Positions 1-9,008 of a stretch of DNA of 64,000 nucleotides are shown piece by piece (within the stretch, counting starts at the first letter, position 1; every line of letters starts with the position of its first letter). Location of the stretch: NCBI RefSeq assembly GCF_030462585.1, contig NZ_JASMRU010000002.1, positions 186,001 to 250,000 of the forward strand. Reading direction: 5' to 3'. The notes under the pieces were generated by a model. That model was given only the letters and a program-made list of their open reading frames with translations, had not been told where the DNA came from and searched no databases. Position numbers and translations under genes: made by a program. This DNA is from Pseudomonas sp. CAN1 (GTDB lineage: Bacteria > Pseudomonadota > Gammaproteobacteria > Pseudomonadales > Pseudomonadaceae).

Positions 1-1407
1 GGCTTTTTCCACCAGCAGCAGGTTGCGGCTGTGCTGGCTGAGCGCCAAGGCGTCCTGTGCAGCGGTATTGGCCAGCAACTCGGCCTGCTCCAGGTCGGCG
101 ACGTCTTCACCCAATACCAGGCCCAGTTGCAGTTGCAGGGTGATGCCGCTGTCGGCGACTTCGATCTGCAGGGCGTGACCCAGGGCGCGCATCAGCTCGC
201 CGCAGCACAGTGCGTTGGTGAGGTATTCCTCGTCCTGGTCACGGCTGTGGAAGAGGATCAGGCTGCCGCCGTCGCTGAGGGTGTAGAGCGTGCCCTTGTA
301 CAGGCGCGCGGCCTGTTCCAGGCAGTCGCGGTAGCGTTGCAGCAGGTCGACCAGGCGCGGGCGCGGCAAGCGGCGCAGTTGCTCCTGGGCGCCCAGTTGC
401 ACGGCCAGCACGGCGCTGGTGCCGGCGGCAACCGGCTCAGGCTCGGCCTCTTCTTCCTCGACGCCGATTTCGTCTTCGGCTTCCGCCCGGGCGGCAGGCT
501 CGAATTCTTCTTCCTCGGGGAAGTCCTCGTCGGCAGCCGGCTTGCGGCGGGCGGCGGGGGCGAGCAGTTCGTCGTCGGAGAAAATGTTCTCGTCGAATTC
601 GTGTTCGTCGATGGCGACGGTGTCGTCCAGCAGCGGCTCCTTGGCGGCTGCCTTGGGCGCGGCTTTCGGGCGCGGGGCAGGGGCGCTGACCACCGGCTCC
701 GGCGCCGGCGGCTTCTCCGGCACCAGGCGCGATTGCAGCTGGCGGGCGAGGTCGCCGATCTCGTTCTGCAGGTCGGCGCCCGGCGCGGGGTCATCCGGGT
801 CGCGCAGCCAGACACGAAGCTGTAACAAGGGTGTGGAAATCTGCCGGCCCAGACGCAAGCCGAAGGTCAGGGTGAGCAGCAGCAGGATCAGGCTGATCAG
901 CCCCATGCTCTGCAGGCTGACGGTCATCGGCTGCTCGAACTGGTGCATGTCGAGGCTGATGCGCAGATGCCCGGCGATCACTTCCTGGAAGGTGATCGGC
1001 GTCGAGTACAGGCCTTCGGCGTCGCCCAGCAGGCCCTGCTTGGGCCGTGTGCCGGACTCGGCGAGGATGCGGTTGTCCACGCTGTAGATGGCGGCGTGGG
1101 CCACCAGCGGGTTCTTCGTCAGGTTGTTGAGCAGCACGTTGAGGCTGAGGATGTCGTTGGACACCAGCAGCTCGGTGGCGGACTGCGCCGTCTGGGTGGT
1201 CAGGCTCTGACCCAGGGCGTCGGCCTGCTGCTGCATGGCCTGCTTGAACTGCATGCCCATCACCCAGGCGTAGATCACCAGGGCGGCCGCCACCAGCAGC
1301 AGGCCGTGGATGGCGATCCGCAGGGCAATCGGCACGCGCCGCTGGCGCAGGGCGTGGAAGAGCAGCAGGAAGAAATTGTCGGGCTTGACGGAGGTGGGCC
1401 GGGTCAC
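1..1407 (-). CDS. AhpA/YtjB (SMP_2) family membrane protein, C-terminus cut by window edge
   Basis: The frame stays open for 469 codons from a GTG at 1407 to the left edge, so the C-terminus is missing. A first membrane segment lies at about residues 30-48 and a second at about 168-185, with a periplasmic loop of about 120 residues between them. Then comes a cytoplasmic Pro/Ala linker and a strongly acidic stretch (about 255-320, runs such as EEEEFEP). The last visible part (about 345-469) includes the short motif LILFHSRD and looks like a degenerate nucleotide-cyclase or GAF-like fold; this is a guess. The E. coli homologue (ytjB/smp) is also divergent from serB, which supports the family call. 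The function is unknown. Reverse-frame ORFs over this gene are artefacts of GC-rich codon bias. The start is uncertain because no ATG precedes the first membrane segment. Confidence 0.8.
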   Translation of the reverse strand, partial: MTRPTSVKPDNFFLLLFHALRQRRVPIALRIAIHGLLLVAAALVIYAWVMGMQFKQAMQQQADALGQSLTTQTAQSATELLVSNDILSLNVLLNNLTKNPLVAHAAIYSVDNRILAESGTRPKQGLLGDAEGLYSTPITFQEVIAGHLRISLDMHQFEQPMTVSLQSMGLISLILLLLTLTFGLRLGRQISTPLLQLRVWLRDPDDPAPGADLQNEIGDLARQLQSRLVPEKPPAPEPVVSAPAPRPKAAPKAAAKEPLLDDTVAIDEHEFDENIFSDDELLAPAARRKPAADEDFPEEEEFEPAARAEAEDEIGVEEEEAEPEPVAAGTSAVLAVQLGAQEQLRRLPRPRLVDLLQRYRDCLEQAARLYKGTLYTLSDGGSLILFHSRDQDEEYLTNALCCGELMRALGHALQIEVADSGITLQLQLGLVLGEDVADLEQAELLANTAAQDALALSQHSRNLLLVEKA

Positions 1408-1617
1408 AGCGGGCTCGGTCTTCTTTAAGGGCAGAGCCGGCAGTATAACGAGGCCCTCCCGAGGGGCAAAGCGCCGCAGGCGCTGTCAAGGCGGCTAAAG
1501 TCGGCGTCCGTCGGCCAGCGTGGGCTCATTCCGATCGACGGCCCTGCCTTGCGGGGCGGCTGGAGCGACGGAAAGCAGGTAGAATGGCCGCCTTTTTTCC
1601 ATGGCGGAGACAGCGCC

Positions 1618-2838
1618 TTGCGCGAGATCGTCCTGATCAATATCACCGGGGAAGACCGCCCCGGCCTCACCGCGGCCATTACCGGCGTCCTGGCGCAGGG
1701 TGGCGTGAATATCCTCGACATCGGCCAGGCGGTGATCCACGACACCCTGTCCTTCGGCATCCTGGTAGAAATCCCGGATGAAGAGCGGGCCTCGTCGGTG
1801 CTCAAGGACGTGCTGTTCACGGCCTACAAGCTCGACCAGCAGGTGCGCTTCACGCCGGTGTCCGAAGATGATTACCGCCAGTGGGTCGGTGGCCAGGGCA
1901 AGCCCCGCCACATGGTCACCCTGCTGACGCGCCGGGTGACCGCCGAGCAGCTGCAGCGGGTCAGCTCGATCACTGCCAAATACGGCCTGAACATCGACCA
2001 GATCGACCGCCTGTCCGGGCGCATGCCGCTGGACATGCCGGCCGACCAGGGCAAGGGCTGCATCGAGTTCTCCGTGCGTGGCGAGCCCGCAGATCCTGCG
2101 GCCCTGCGCGCCGAGTTCCTCAGCGTGGCCCAGGAGCTGAACGTCGATATCGCCTTCCAGCAGGATTCGGTGTTCCGCCGCAACCGTCGCCTGGCGGTAT
2201 TCGACATGGACTCGACGCTGATCGAGGCCGAAGTGATCGACGAACTGGCCAAGGCCGCCGGCGTCGGCGAGCAGGTCTCCGAGATCACCGAGCGCGCCAT
2301 GCGCGGTGAACTGGACTTCCGTGCCAGCTTCAAGGAGCGCCTGGCGCTGCTGCAGGGGCTATCCGAGGACGTGCTGGAAGAGATCGGCGCCTCGCTGCGC
2401 CTGACCGAAGGCGCCGAGACGCTGTTCGCCGAACTCAAGCGCCTGGGCTACAAGACCGCGATCCTGTCCGGCGGCTTCAGCTACTTCGCCAAGCAGCTGC
2501 AGGCCAAGCTCGGGATCGACTACGTGTTCGCCAACGAGCTGCAGATCGTCGACGGCAAGCTGACCGGCGTGGCCATCGAGCCCATCGTCGATGCCCAGCG
2601 CAAGGCTGACCTGCTGCGCGAGCTGGCGGCGAAGGAAGGTTTGCAGCTGGAACAGACCATCGCCGTGGGCGACGGCGCCAACGACCTGCCGATGCTCGGC
2701 CTGGCCGGCCTGGGCGTGGCCTTCCGCGCCAAGCCGCTGGTCAAGCAGTCGGCCAAGCAGGCGATCTCCACCCTCGGGCTGGATGGCATCCTCTACCTGC
2801 TCGGCTTCCGCGACCGCGAAGGCGCCGACGAGCGCTGA
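1618..2838 (+). CDS. serB: phosphoserine phosphatase SerB
   Basis: Catalyses the last step of L-serine synthesis, phosphoserine to serine, in the cytosol. The protein has 406 residues, longer than E. coli SerB because two ACT-type domains (about 1-75 and 85-170) precede the HAD phosphatase, as usual in Pseudomonas. The HAD nucleophile motif FDMDST contains D196 and D198; the metal-binding loop GDGAND is at 352-357. The TTG at 1618 was chosen because it gives the family N-terminus MREIVLIN and has a GGAG box about 9 bases upstream. An in-frame ATG at 1549 would add 23 atypical residues. The gene is divergent from the AhpA-like gene and ends at a clear terminator. Confidence 0.95.
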   Translation: MREIVLINITGEDRPGLTAAITGVLAQGGVNILDIGQAVIHDTLSFGILVEIPDEERASSVLKDVLFTAYKLDQQVRFTPVSEDDYRQWVGGQGKPRHMVTLLTRRVTAEQLQRVSSITAKYGLNIDQIDRLSGRMPLDMPADQGKGCIEFSVRGEPADPAALRAEFLSVAQELNVDIAFQQDSVFRRNRRLAVFDMDSTLIEAEVIDELAKAAGVGEQVSEITERAMRGELDFRASFKERLALLQGLSEDVLEEIGASLRLTEGAETLFAELKRLGYKTAILSGGFSYFAKQLQAKLGIDYVFANELQIVDGKLTGVAIEPIVDAQRKADLLRELAAKEGLQLEQTIAVGDGANDLPMLGLAGLGVAFRAKPLVKQSAKQAISTLGLDGILYLLGFRDREGADER

Positions 2839-2852
2839 TCGATGCCGGAATG

Positions 2853-2886
2853 AAAAAAGCCGCCCTTCGGGGCGGCTTTTTAGTTT
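2853..2886 (+). terminator. Rho-independent terminator of serB
   Basis: A GC-rich stem AAGCCGCC/GGCGGCTT with a short CTTCG-type loop is flanked by an A-run and a T-run. It lies 15 bases after the serB stop. Confidence 0.9.
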
Positions 2887-2913
2887 TTGCGAGGGCTCGG
2901 TGTGAAACGGACC

Positions 2914-2979
2914 CTATCGCGGACGGAGTCCGCTCCTACGCCTAGGTCGGGGGTAGGAGCGGGCTTTGTTCGCGATGGA
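2914..2979. repeat. paired REP-like element (GTAGGAGCGGACTCCGTCC type)
   Basis: Two inverted copies of a GTAGGAGCGG palindrome, each ending in CGCGAT, face each other between the convergent serB and fimX genes. A closely related pair is at 31858-31939. This is typical of Pseudomonas REP doublets, which are extragenic and often sit at 3' ends of genes. Confidence 0.75.
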
Positions 2980-3008
2980 TCAACCCCAACGCCGGAACTG
3001 CGTCGGGA

Positions 3009-5081
3009 TTACTCGTCCGAGGCGAAGTCGTAATCCATCGCCTGGCTCGGGCCCTGCAGGTAGCGGCCCTGGATATAGTTGGCGCCGGCCTGCCAGAGGG
3101 TGGCCAGGGCGGTGGCGCTTTCCACCATCGGCACGATGGTCAGCTTGGCCTGGGCGTGCAGGCTGGCCATCAGGGTCTTCAGGTTTTCCTGGTTTTCCGG
3201 ATTGCTCAGGTCCTGCACGTAGGAGCCATCGACCTTCACGAAGTCGACGTTCATGTGCTTGAGGGTGTTGAACGGGTTCAGCGCGCAACCGAACTGGCAC
3301 AGGGCGATCTGGCAGTGCAGCTCGGCCAGGCCCTGGCTGAGCACCTTGGCCTGGCGCAGGTAGGCGATGGCGTCCGGCTCGTTGATCTGCACGATCAGCG
3401 CGTCGGCCGGCAGGCGCGAGGCCTTCAGCGCCACGCTGAGCCACGGCAGCAGCTCGGGGTCCTGCAGGCCGGAGCCGGAGAGATGTACGAAGAGCTTGGT
3501 CTCGTGGCCCTTGGCGCGGTGTTCGGAGAGCAGCTTGATCGAGTTGAGCAGCACCCAGCGGTCGATCTTCTCCGCCAGGCCCGCGGCCTTGGCAGCATTG
3601 AGGAAGTCCGCCGGCGGTACTTCCTCGCCCTGCGGGTTGAGCAGGCGCAGCAGGACTTCGTAGTGTTCGTGGGTGTCGCCACGCAGGCTGATGATCGGCT
3701 GGAACAGCAGGCGGAAGCTGTTCTGCTCCAGCGCCTGGCGGATGATCGCGGCGATGTCGCCCCGGTAGGCGGCGGCAGCCAGCTCGTCGGCCGGGTTGTA
3801 GACCTTCAGGCCGTTGCCGTCCTTCTGGGCGATCTCGTCGGCGGCGCGGTGGGCGCGTTCGATGACTTCCTGGGCGCGGGTGGTCTTCTCGTCCAGGCCG
3901 GCAACGCCGATGGACAGGGTGACCTGGGCGGTGCGGCCGTGGATGTCGAACAGGTGGCCTTCGACCTTCTTCAGCAGGGCGCTGAAGCGTGCGGTCGATT
4001 GCTCCGGGTCTTCGCCCGGCAGCAGCACGGCGAAGACGTCGTCGCTCAGGCGCGCCAGTTGCGCCTGCTCGGGGAACTGGCCGCGCAGCAGGTTGCCGAG
4101 GTCGGCCAGCAGCAGGTCGATGCTGGCCACGCCGAGGTTGAGCTGCAGGGTCTGGGCGCGGTCGAGCTGCATGTAGGCGAAGGTCGCCGGCTGGCCGGCG
4201 GTCACCGCGCGCTCCACGGCGCTGTCCATCAGGTCGAGGAAGTGCGCGCGGTTGTACAGGCCGGTGACCAGGTCCTGGCTGCTGACTTCGCGCAGCTTCT
4301 CTTCGAGCTGGGCGTTGTCGGTCTCGGCGCGGATCACCACCTGGATGCACGGCTCGCCGTCGTAGGTGGCCGGCGAGAAAGTCATGCGTGCGGCGAAGGC
4401 CTGGCCGTCGCTGCGGATGCCACTGCAGGCGAGGTCGGCGTTGTCCTCGGTGGTTTGATAACCCTTGAGGAAGTCCTTGAAGGTGGCCTGGTCGCAACCG
4501 GCGATCAGATCGATCATCGGCATGCCTTCCAGTTCCTCGGCGTCCTCGTAGCCGAACAGGCCGACGTAGGCGCGGTTGGCGTAGATGTGCATGCCGTCGT
4601 GGACGTAGGTGATGGCGTCCACCGAGCTGTCCAGCAGCAGCTGGCAGCGCTTTTCGGCCTCGCGCAGGGCGACTTCGGCGGAGCGGCGCGCACGGCGCTC
4701 CTCCAGGTTGGCCAGCTCGCGGTTGGCCACCAGGATCAGTCGTTCATCCTCGCCTTGCGGCAGGGCGTCCTGGGCGCCGAGCGCCAGGGCCTCGGTCACG
4801 GCATCGGAATCGTTGCCGCTGACCAGCTGGATGAAGGGAATGTCCTTGGCCTGGCGGCGGATGGCGCCCAGCGCTTCGCTCGGGTCCAGCGCCTCGGCTT
4901 CGGGGGCTGCGATCAGCAGGTCCCAGCCCTGGGACAGGATCTCCGCCAGGTCTTCGCTGGAGGTGATGCGGTGGACGCGGGTCGCACGACCGGCGTTGCG
5001 GAACAGGCTGACCAGGCGCTCGGCTTCGTTCTGCGAGTCTTCCAGGATCAGCAGGCGGATGGTTTTCTTTTCATTGGCCAT
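3009..5081 (-). CDS. fimX: FimX, c-di-GMP-binding regulator of type IV pilus assembly
   Basis: A 690-residue four-domain protein: REC-like (about 1-125), PAS (about 140-255), GGDEF (about 260-430) and EAL (about 440-690). Both enzymatic motifs are degenerate. The GGDEF signature is LSDDVF near residue 343 and the EAL signature is EVLLRL near 474, as in P. aeruginosa FimX, which binds c-di-GMP through the EAL domain without turning it over. FimX acts at a cell pole to promote pilus extension and twitching under low c-di-GMP. The REC domain begins ILEDSQNE and may lack normal phosphorylation. It is transcribed with fimW, 65 bases upstream. The identification rests on domain order, motif decay and neighbours. 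Confidence 0.92.
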   Translation of the reverse strand: MANEKKTIRLLILEDSQNEAERLVSLFRNAGRATRVHRITSSEDLAEILSQGWDLLIAAPEAEALDPSEALGAIRRQAKDIPFIQLVSGNDSDAVTEALALGAQDALPQGEDERLILVANRELANLEERRARRSAEVALREAEKRCQLLLDSSVDAITYVHDGMHIYANRAYVGLFGYEDAEELEGMPMIDLIAGCDQATFKDFLKGYQTTEDNADLACSGIRSDGQAFAARMTFSPATYDGEPCIQVVIRAETDNAQLEEKLREVSSQDLVTGLYNRAHFLDLMDSAVERAVTAGQPATFAYMQLDRAQTLQLNLGVASIDLLLADLGNLLRGQFPEQAQLARLSDDVFAVLLPGEDPEQSTARFSALLKKVEGHLFDIHGRTAQVTLSIGVAGLDEKTTRAQEVIERAHRAADEIAQKDGNGLKVYNPADELAAAAYRGDIAAIIRQALEQNSFRLLFQPIISLRGDTHEHYEVLLRLLNPQGEEVPPADFLNAAKAAGLAEKIDRWVLLNSIKLLSEHRAKGHETKLFVHLSGSGLQDPELLPWLSVALKASRLPADALIVQINEPDAIAYLRQAKVLSQGLAELHCQIALCQFGCALNPFNTLKHMNVDFVKVDGSYVQDLSNPENQENLKTLMASLHAQAKLTIVPMVESATALATLWQAGANYIQGRYLQGPSQAMDYDFASDE

Positions 5082-5146
5082 GGGGAAGGCTGCTTATACC
5101 GCGCTGGACGGCAGCAAAAAGGCGACAAGTGGGAATTTTCTGAAAT

Positions 5147-6955
5147 CTACAGAGACTTCCACAGTGAGTCAAAATCTTCCTCCCCACCATTCCCGCGAGT
5201 GTTCGCGGCTGTGATGGGCTTATCGCTCGGGGCTCCCGCCGCATCCTGCGCCTGGTATTCGAACTGGGTGAAGCTGGCGGTCGCGGTGACCTTGCGGGTC
5301 AGGGTGGCGCGGCGCTCGTCGCCCTGCAGGTTGAGCTGCACGCGGTTGCCTTCCTGGAACGGCAGGCGCGGGGTGATGACAGTGGCCGGCCGGGAGATCG
5401 CGGCGATCTCCGGCAGCAGCAGGGCGCGCAGGTACTGGCTGCCCTGTTCGGTCTTGCGCAGCAGTTGCAGGCCGCAGGGCTGGGCGAGCGGAGCGATCAG
5501 CTCGATACCCATCTGCGTGCCGCCGCCACGGACCTGGCGAATCCAGCGCACCACGGCGATGCTCCAGCTGTGCTCGGGGGTGTCCTGGATGCCGAGGATT
5601 TCACCGGCCTGCAGCTGGCTGGGGATTTCCTTCGGCCAGGTCAGGCAGTAGCCGCCGGGGCTGTGGTTGACGATGGCCAGGGTGAACACCGGGTAATCGT
5701 CGCGCGGGGCTTCCTGCGTCGTGCTCACGCCGGTGTCGTCGGTGTGACGCGGGGCGGTGTATTCGATTTCCTCCATGGGCATGCCGGGCTGCCAGTCGTT
5801 GACCTTCTGCGCATCGAAGGCGCTCGACCAGGCGTCGCTGATTTCTGCCTTGAAGGTAGGCGCCTGGACTTCCAGTTGGATCTTCAGCACGTCGGCGAAG
5901 CTGCGGCGGCCGGCAAGGAAGTAGTGCAGGGCGCTCATGCCGATGCACAGGGTCAGCTGGCCCTGGCCGGGCGTGCGGTGGAAGGTGCGCTCGGCGATGT
6001 CGCCCCAGGCGGCCGCCAGGTGCTGCAGCAGGTCGATGCTGACGCCCTCGGGCACCTTCAGGCGCGCCTTGGGCCGGTCTTCGGCGCTGAGCATCAGGTA
6101 TTCGCGGATCTGGTCCACCAGCGGTTGCGGGTCGATGCCCAGGCCGCCGCCGAGGTCGGTTTCCTTGAACAGGGTGCGGTAGCGCGGCGGACCGTCGACC
6201 TGCGGCATCACCACGAACAGCGTGGACGGCAGGTCAGCGGCCTGCACCTTCACCAGCGAGCTCCAGCCTTCGAGGACTTCGGCGACGCGGGCGATGTTGT
6301 TCTGGCGCATCTGGTTGCAGCGCGCCGAACCGAGCATCAGCGCCACCAGGTAGGACTGTTCGATGGACAGCCCCGGGGACTGGCGCGCCAGTGCATCACG
6401 CACCGGAGTGTTCTGCAGGCCGTGCTGGCGGGCGAGCTGGTACAGCTGGTGGAGCTCCAGCCAGAGATGTTCGGGCACCGGGCAATACAGCTGCGAGGCT
6501 CGTACCAGCGGGCCGCACAGGCTGCGGATGGCGCGCTGGATGGCGGCGGTCATCACCTGCGCGCGTTCGCGGGTGAAGCGCGAGGCCTCGCGCACGGCGA
6601 TCAGCTTGTAGCCGATGGCCAGGTGGTTCTGCAGGGCCTGGCAGAGGTTGGCGACCTTGCGCGGGCGCTCGTCGAGGACGATGGACTGGTTGAGGAAGTG
6701 CCGCTCCAGGTTATGGCAGACGAAGTGCACTTCCGGGCGGAACAGTTCCAGCAATTGCAGGCGCGTCTCCACCGGGAGCTTGAGCTGGTTCAGCTCGATC
6801 AGCCCCTGGTAGAGCTGACGCGCGGTCTCTCCGAGGTTGGCCTTGGGCAGATGGTCCAGCCAGGTTTTCAGCTCGCGCGTGTTGGCGTTGCAGAAACTCA
6901 GGCTCTCGTGCGTCGGCGTGGGGACACGTAGAAACTGCTGGGGACTGTTGTCCAT
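5147..6955 (-). CDS. fimW: FimW-like PilZ-domain c-di-GMP effector
   Basis: A soluble 602-residue protein with a long helical N-terminal part (about 1-390) and a C-terminal PilZ-type domain (about 410-540). The PilZ motif (D/N)xSxxG is seen as NHSPGG near residue 430, while the preceding arginine motif is not obvious. It sits directly upstream of fimX on the same strand, as does PA4958 (FimW) in P. aeruginosa, a c-di-GMP receptor that goes to the pole on surface contact and is needed for type IV pilus-dependent attachment. The name is assigned by family and position. No strong ribosome binding site is visible before the ATG at 6955. Confidence 0.78.
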   Translation of the reverse strand: MDNSPQQFLRVPTPTHESLSFCNANTRELKTWLDHLPKANLGETARQLYQGLIELNQLKLPVETRLQLLELFRPEVHFVCHNLERHFLNQSIVLDERPRKVANLCQALQNHLAIGYKLIAVREASRFTRERAQVMTAAIQRAIRSLCGPLVRASQLYCPVPEHLWLELHQLYQLARQHGLQNTPVRDALARQSPGLSIEQSYLVALMLGSARCNQMRQNNIARVAEVLEGWSSLVKVQAADLPSTLFVVMPQVDGPPRYRTLFKETDLGGGLGIDPQPLVDQIREYLMLSAEDRPKARLKVPEGVSIDLLQHLAAAWGDIAERTFHRTPGQGQLTLCIGMSALHYFLAGRRSFADVLKIQLEVQAPTFKAEISDAWSSAFDAQKVNDWQPGMPMEEIEYTAPRHTDDTGVSTTQEAPRDDYPVFTLAIVNHSPGGYCLTWPKEIPSQLQAGEILGIQDTPEHSWSIAVVRWIRQVRGGGTQMGIELIAPLAQPCGLQLLRKTEQGSQYLRALLLPEIAAISRPATVITPRLPFQEGNRVQLNLQGDERRATLTRKVTATASFTQFEYQAQDAAGAPSDKPITAANTRGNGGEEDFDSLWKSL

Positions 6956-7083
6956 AGTGGGGTTGGTTTCTCCACAATCCGGTCCGTTGTACGAACCGGT
7001 TGCTCATAACTGTCGGCTTTTTCCGAACTCTAGCAGCATCCGCCGCCCACCGCAGCCCATCGCCCGGCTGGTGCGCGGACAGG

Positions 7084-8061
7084 TCACGGCAGCGGGGTTT
7101 CCCCTTTGATCTGGCGTTGCAGGGCATCTTTCGCCGACTCCTGCGGCGTGACACGCACCCAGCCGTCGCCCTGGGCGACTACCGCGTGGGCGGCCCAGTC
7201 GAGCAGGTCCTGGCGGCGGCAAGCGCCCGTGTTGCCCTTGCCGGCGCCGGCCACCACCTTGTAGACCAGCTGGTCCTGGCGGCCACGCTGCTCCGGGTGA
7301 CTGTCGATCACCTGGCGCACGGCCCAGGCATCGCCGCTCAGGGCGTTGCTGTAGCAGGCGCCGAGGAGGATGTCGTCCGCGGTCAGGCGCTGCGCCTGGG
7401 CGTGCTCCTGGGCCAGCTGGAGGATCTTCAGCAGGTCGTCGAACTGCACGTCGATGAACGAATCCATCTTGCGCAGCGCGTGGTAGAGGTCTTCCGGCGA
7501 CGGGCCGGCCGGCAGCTTCGGCGTGGCCGGCAGGCGTGCCAGCGGCGCGGGATAGCGGCGCCAGGCGAACATCCCGTTGAACACCACGGCGACGGCGAGG
7601 ATCAGCACCACATTGAGCAGCACCGGGCTGAGCACGTAGTGAAAGCCCAGCGCGGTCACGGCCGGGCCGCCGGAGACTGCTGCCAGTGCGGTGGCGCCAC
7701 CGGGCGGATGGATGCAGCGCGCGTAATGCATGACCAGGATCGCCGCGCCCACCGCCAGGGCAGGGGTGAAGGGCTGGTCGGGGAAGAGTTTCTGGCAGAT
7801 CACCCCGACCATGGCCGAGAGCACCTGTCCGCCGAGTACTGCCCAGGGCTGCGACAGCGCGCCATGGGGCACGGCGAACAGCAGCACGGCGCTGGCGCCC
7901 ATGGAGGCGACGACCCAGATGGCTGCTTCACCGGGCAGGACCCAGTGGGTGACGGCGTAGATGGCGGCGATGCCGCACAGCGCTCCGATTGCGGAGAGCC
8001 ATTTTTCCAGGTGGCTGGTGGCGTTGGCCCGCCAGCCGAAGAGGTGCAGGTAACGATTCAT
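7084..8061 (-). CDS. HPP family integral membrane protein
   Basis: A 325-residue protein whose first half carries about five membrane segments (roughly 22-42, 45-68, 73-92, 95-115 and 135-165). The family signature HPPGGATAL lies at about 118-126. The second half is hydrophilic and helical, probably cytoplasmic. HPP proteins are widespread in bacteria and plants; some plastid members transport nitrite, but the bacterial role is not established. It lies 128 bases upstream of fimW on the same strand, so co-transcription with fimW-fimX is possible but unproven. Confidence 0.85.
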   Translation of the reverse strand: MNRYLHLFGWRANATSHLEKWLSAIGALCGIAAIYAVTHWVLPGEAAIWVVASMGASAVLLFAVPHGALSQPWAVLGGQVLSAMVGVICQKLFPDQPFTPALAVGAAILVMHYARCIHPPGGATALAAVSGGPAVTALGFHYVLSPVLLNVVLILAVAVVFNGMFAWRRYPAPLARLPATPKLPAGPSPEDLYHALRKMDSFIDVQFDDLLKILQLAQEHAQAQRLTADDILLGACYSNALSGDAWAVRQVIDSHPEQRGRQDQLVYKVVAGAGKGNTGACRRQDLLDWAAHAVVAQGDGWVRVTPQESAKDALQRQIKGETPLP

Positions 8062-8135
8062 GGCAGGGAACTAGCACGATGAGGCAAAAACACTGGCGGG
8101 CGGCTCATTGGCCGCCCGCCTTATAGAGGTGGGCG

Positions 8136-9005
8136 TCAGCCCTGGCGCGCGCCACCCAGGCGCTCGCCCATGCGCACGGCGCTGGTGGCGGCGAGGTTTT
8201 CCGCCCAGCTGACCTGCTCGGGGCCGAACAGCACGATGGCGGTGGAGCCCAGCTTGAAGCGGCCCAGTTCGGCGCCTTTTTCCAGGTGGATCGGCGCGCG
8301 GGCGGCTTCGTCGTAGGAGAAGGACTTCAGCTCACGCTTGGGCGGAGTCACCAGGCCGGCCCACACGGTTTCGATGGAGGCGACGATCATCGCGCCCACC
8401 AGCACCACGGCCATCGGCCCGCGCTCGGTGTCGAAGATGCACACCACGCGCTCGTTGCGGGCGAACAGTTCCGGTACCTGCTCGGCGGTCAGCTGGTTCA
8501 CCGAGAACAGTCGGCCAGGTACGTAGACCATCTCGCGCAGGGTGCCGGCCAGCGGCATGTGCACGCGGTGGTAGTCCTTGGGCGACAGGTAGACGGTGGC
8601 GAATTCGCCGCCCATGAAGGGCGCGGCACGCTCGGCGTCGCCGCCCAGCAGTTCCATCAGGCTGTAGCTGTGGCCCTTGGCCTGGAACACGCGGCCGTGC
8701 TCGATCGGGCCGAGCTGGCTGATGGCGCCGTCGGCGGGGCAGAGCACCGCGCCGGCAGTCTCGTCCAGCGGGCGGGCGCCGTCTTTCAGGGCGCGGGTGA
8801 AGAAGGCGTTGAAGTGCTCATACGCGCTCAGGTCCTCGACCTGGGCTTCGCGCATGTCCACTTTGTAGCGGCGGGCGAACCAGGGGATCAGGCGGTCCTT
8901 GAACCAGGGCGCGCGGCATTCCGCGGCGCAGCCGATGAGGCGCGACAGCAGGTGATGCGGCAGCAGGTACTGGGCGAGGATGAACAAACGATCTTTGAAC
9001 GACAT
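8136..9005 (-). CDS. psd: phosphatidylserine decarboxylase proenzyme
   Basis: Converts phosphatidylserine to phosphatidylethanolamine at the inner membrane. The 289-residue proenzyme carries the LGST self-cleavage site near residue 254; cleavage before that Ser creates the pyruvoyl group of the alpha chain. Other family motifs include the HRVHMP block. Length matches proteobacterial Psd. The start is 3 bases from the rhdA stop upstream, so rhdA-psd form one transcript. Confidence 0.96.
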   Translation of the reverse strand: MSFKDRLFILAQYLLPHHLLSRLIGCAAECRAPWFKDRLIPWFARRYKVDMREAQVEDLSAYEHFNAFFTRALKDGARPLDETAGAVLCPADGAISQLGPIEHGRVFQAKGHSYSLMELLGGDAERAAPFMGGEFATVYLSPKDYHRVHMPLAGTLREMVYVPGRLFSVNQLTAEQVPELFARNERVVCIFDTERGPMAVVLVGAMIVASIETVWAGLVTPPKRELKSFSYDEAARAPIHLEKGAELGRFKLGSTAIVLFGPEQVSWAENLAATSAVRMGERLGGARQG

Positions 9006-9008
9006 TCC

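Noticed and set aside
3156-5651. Very long open frame (831 codons) on the plus strand opposite fimX
   Set aside because: It is a complementary-frame artefact of GC-rich codon use. Its translation is Gly/Val/Leu/Gln low-complexity with no domain, and fimX on the other strand is convincing.
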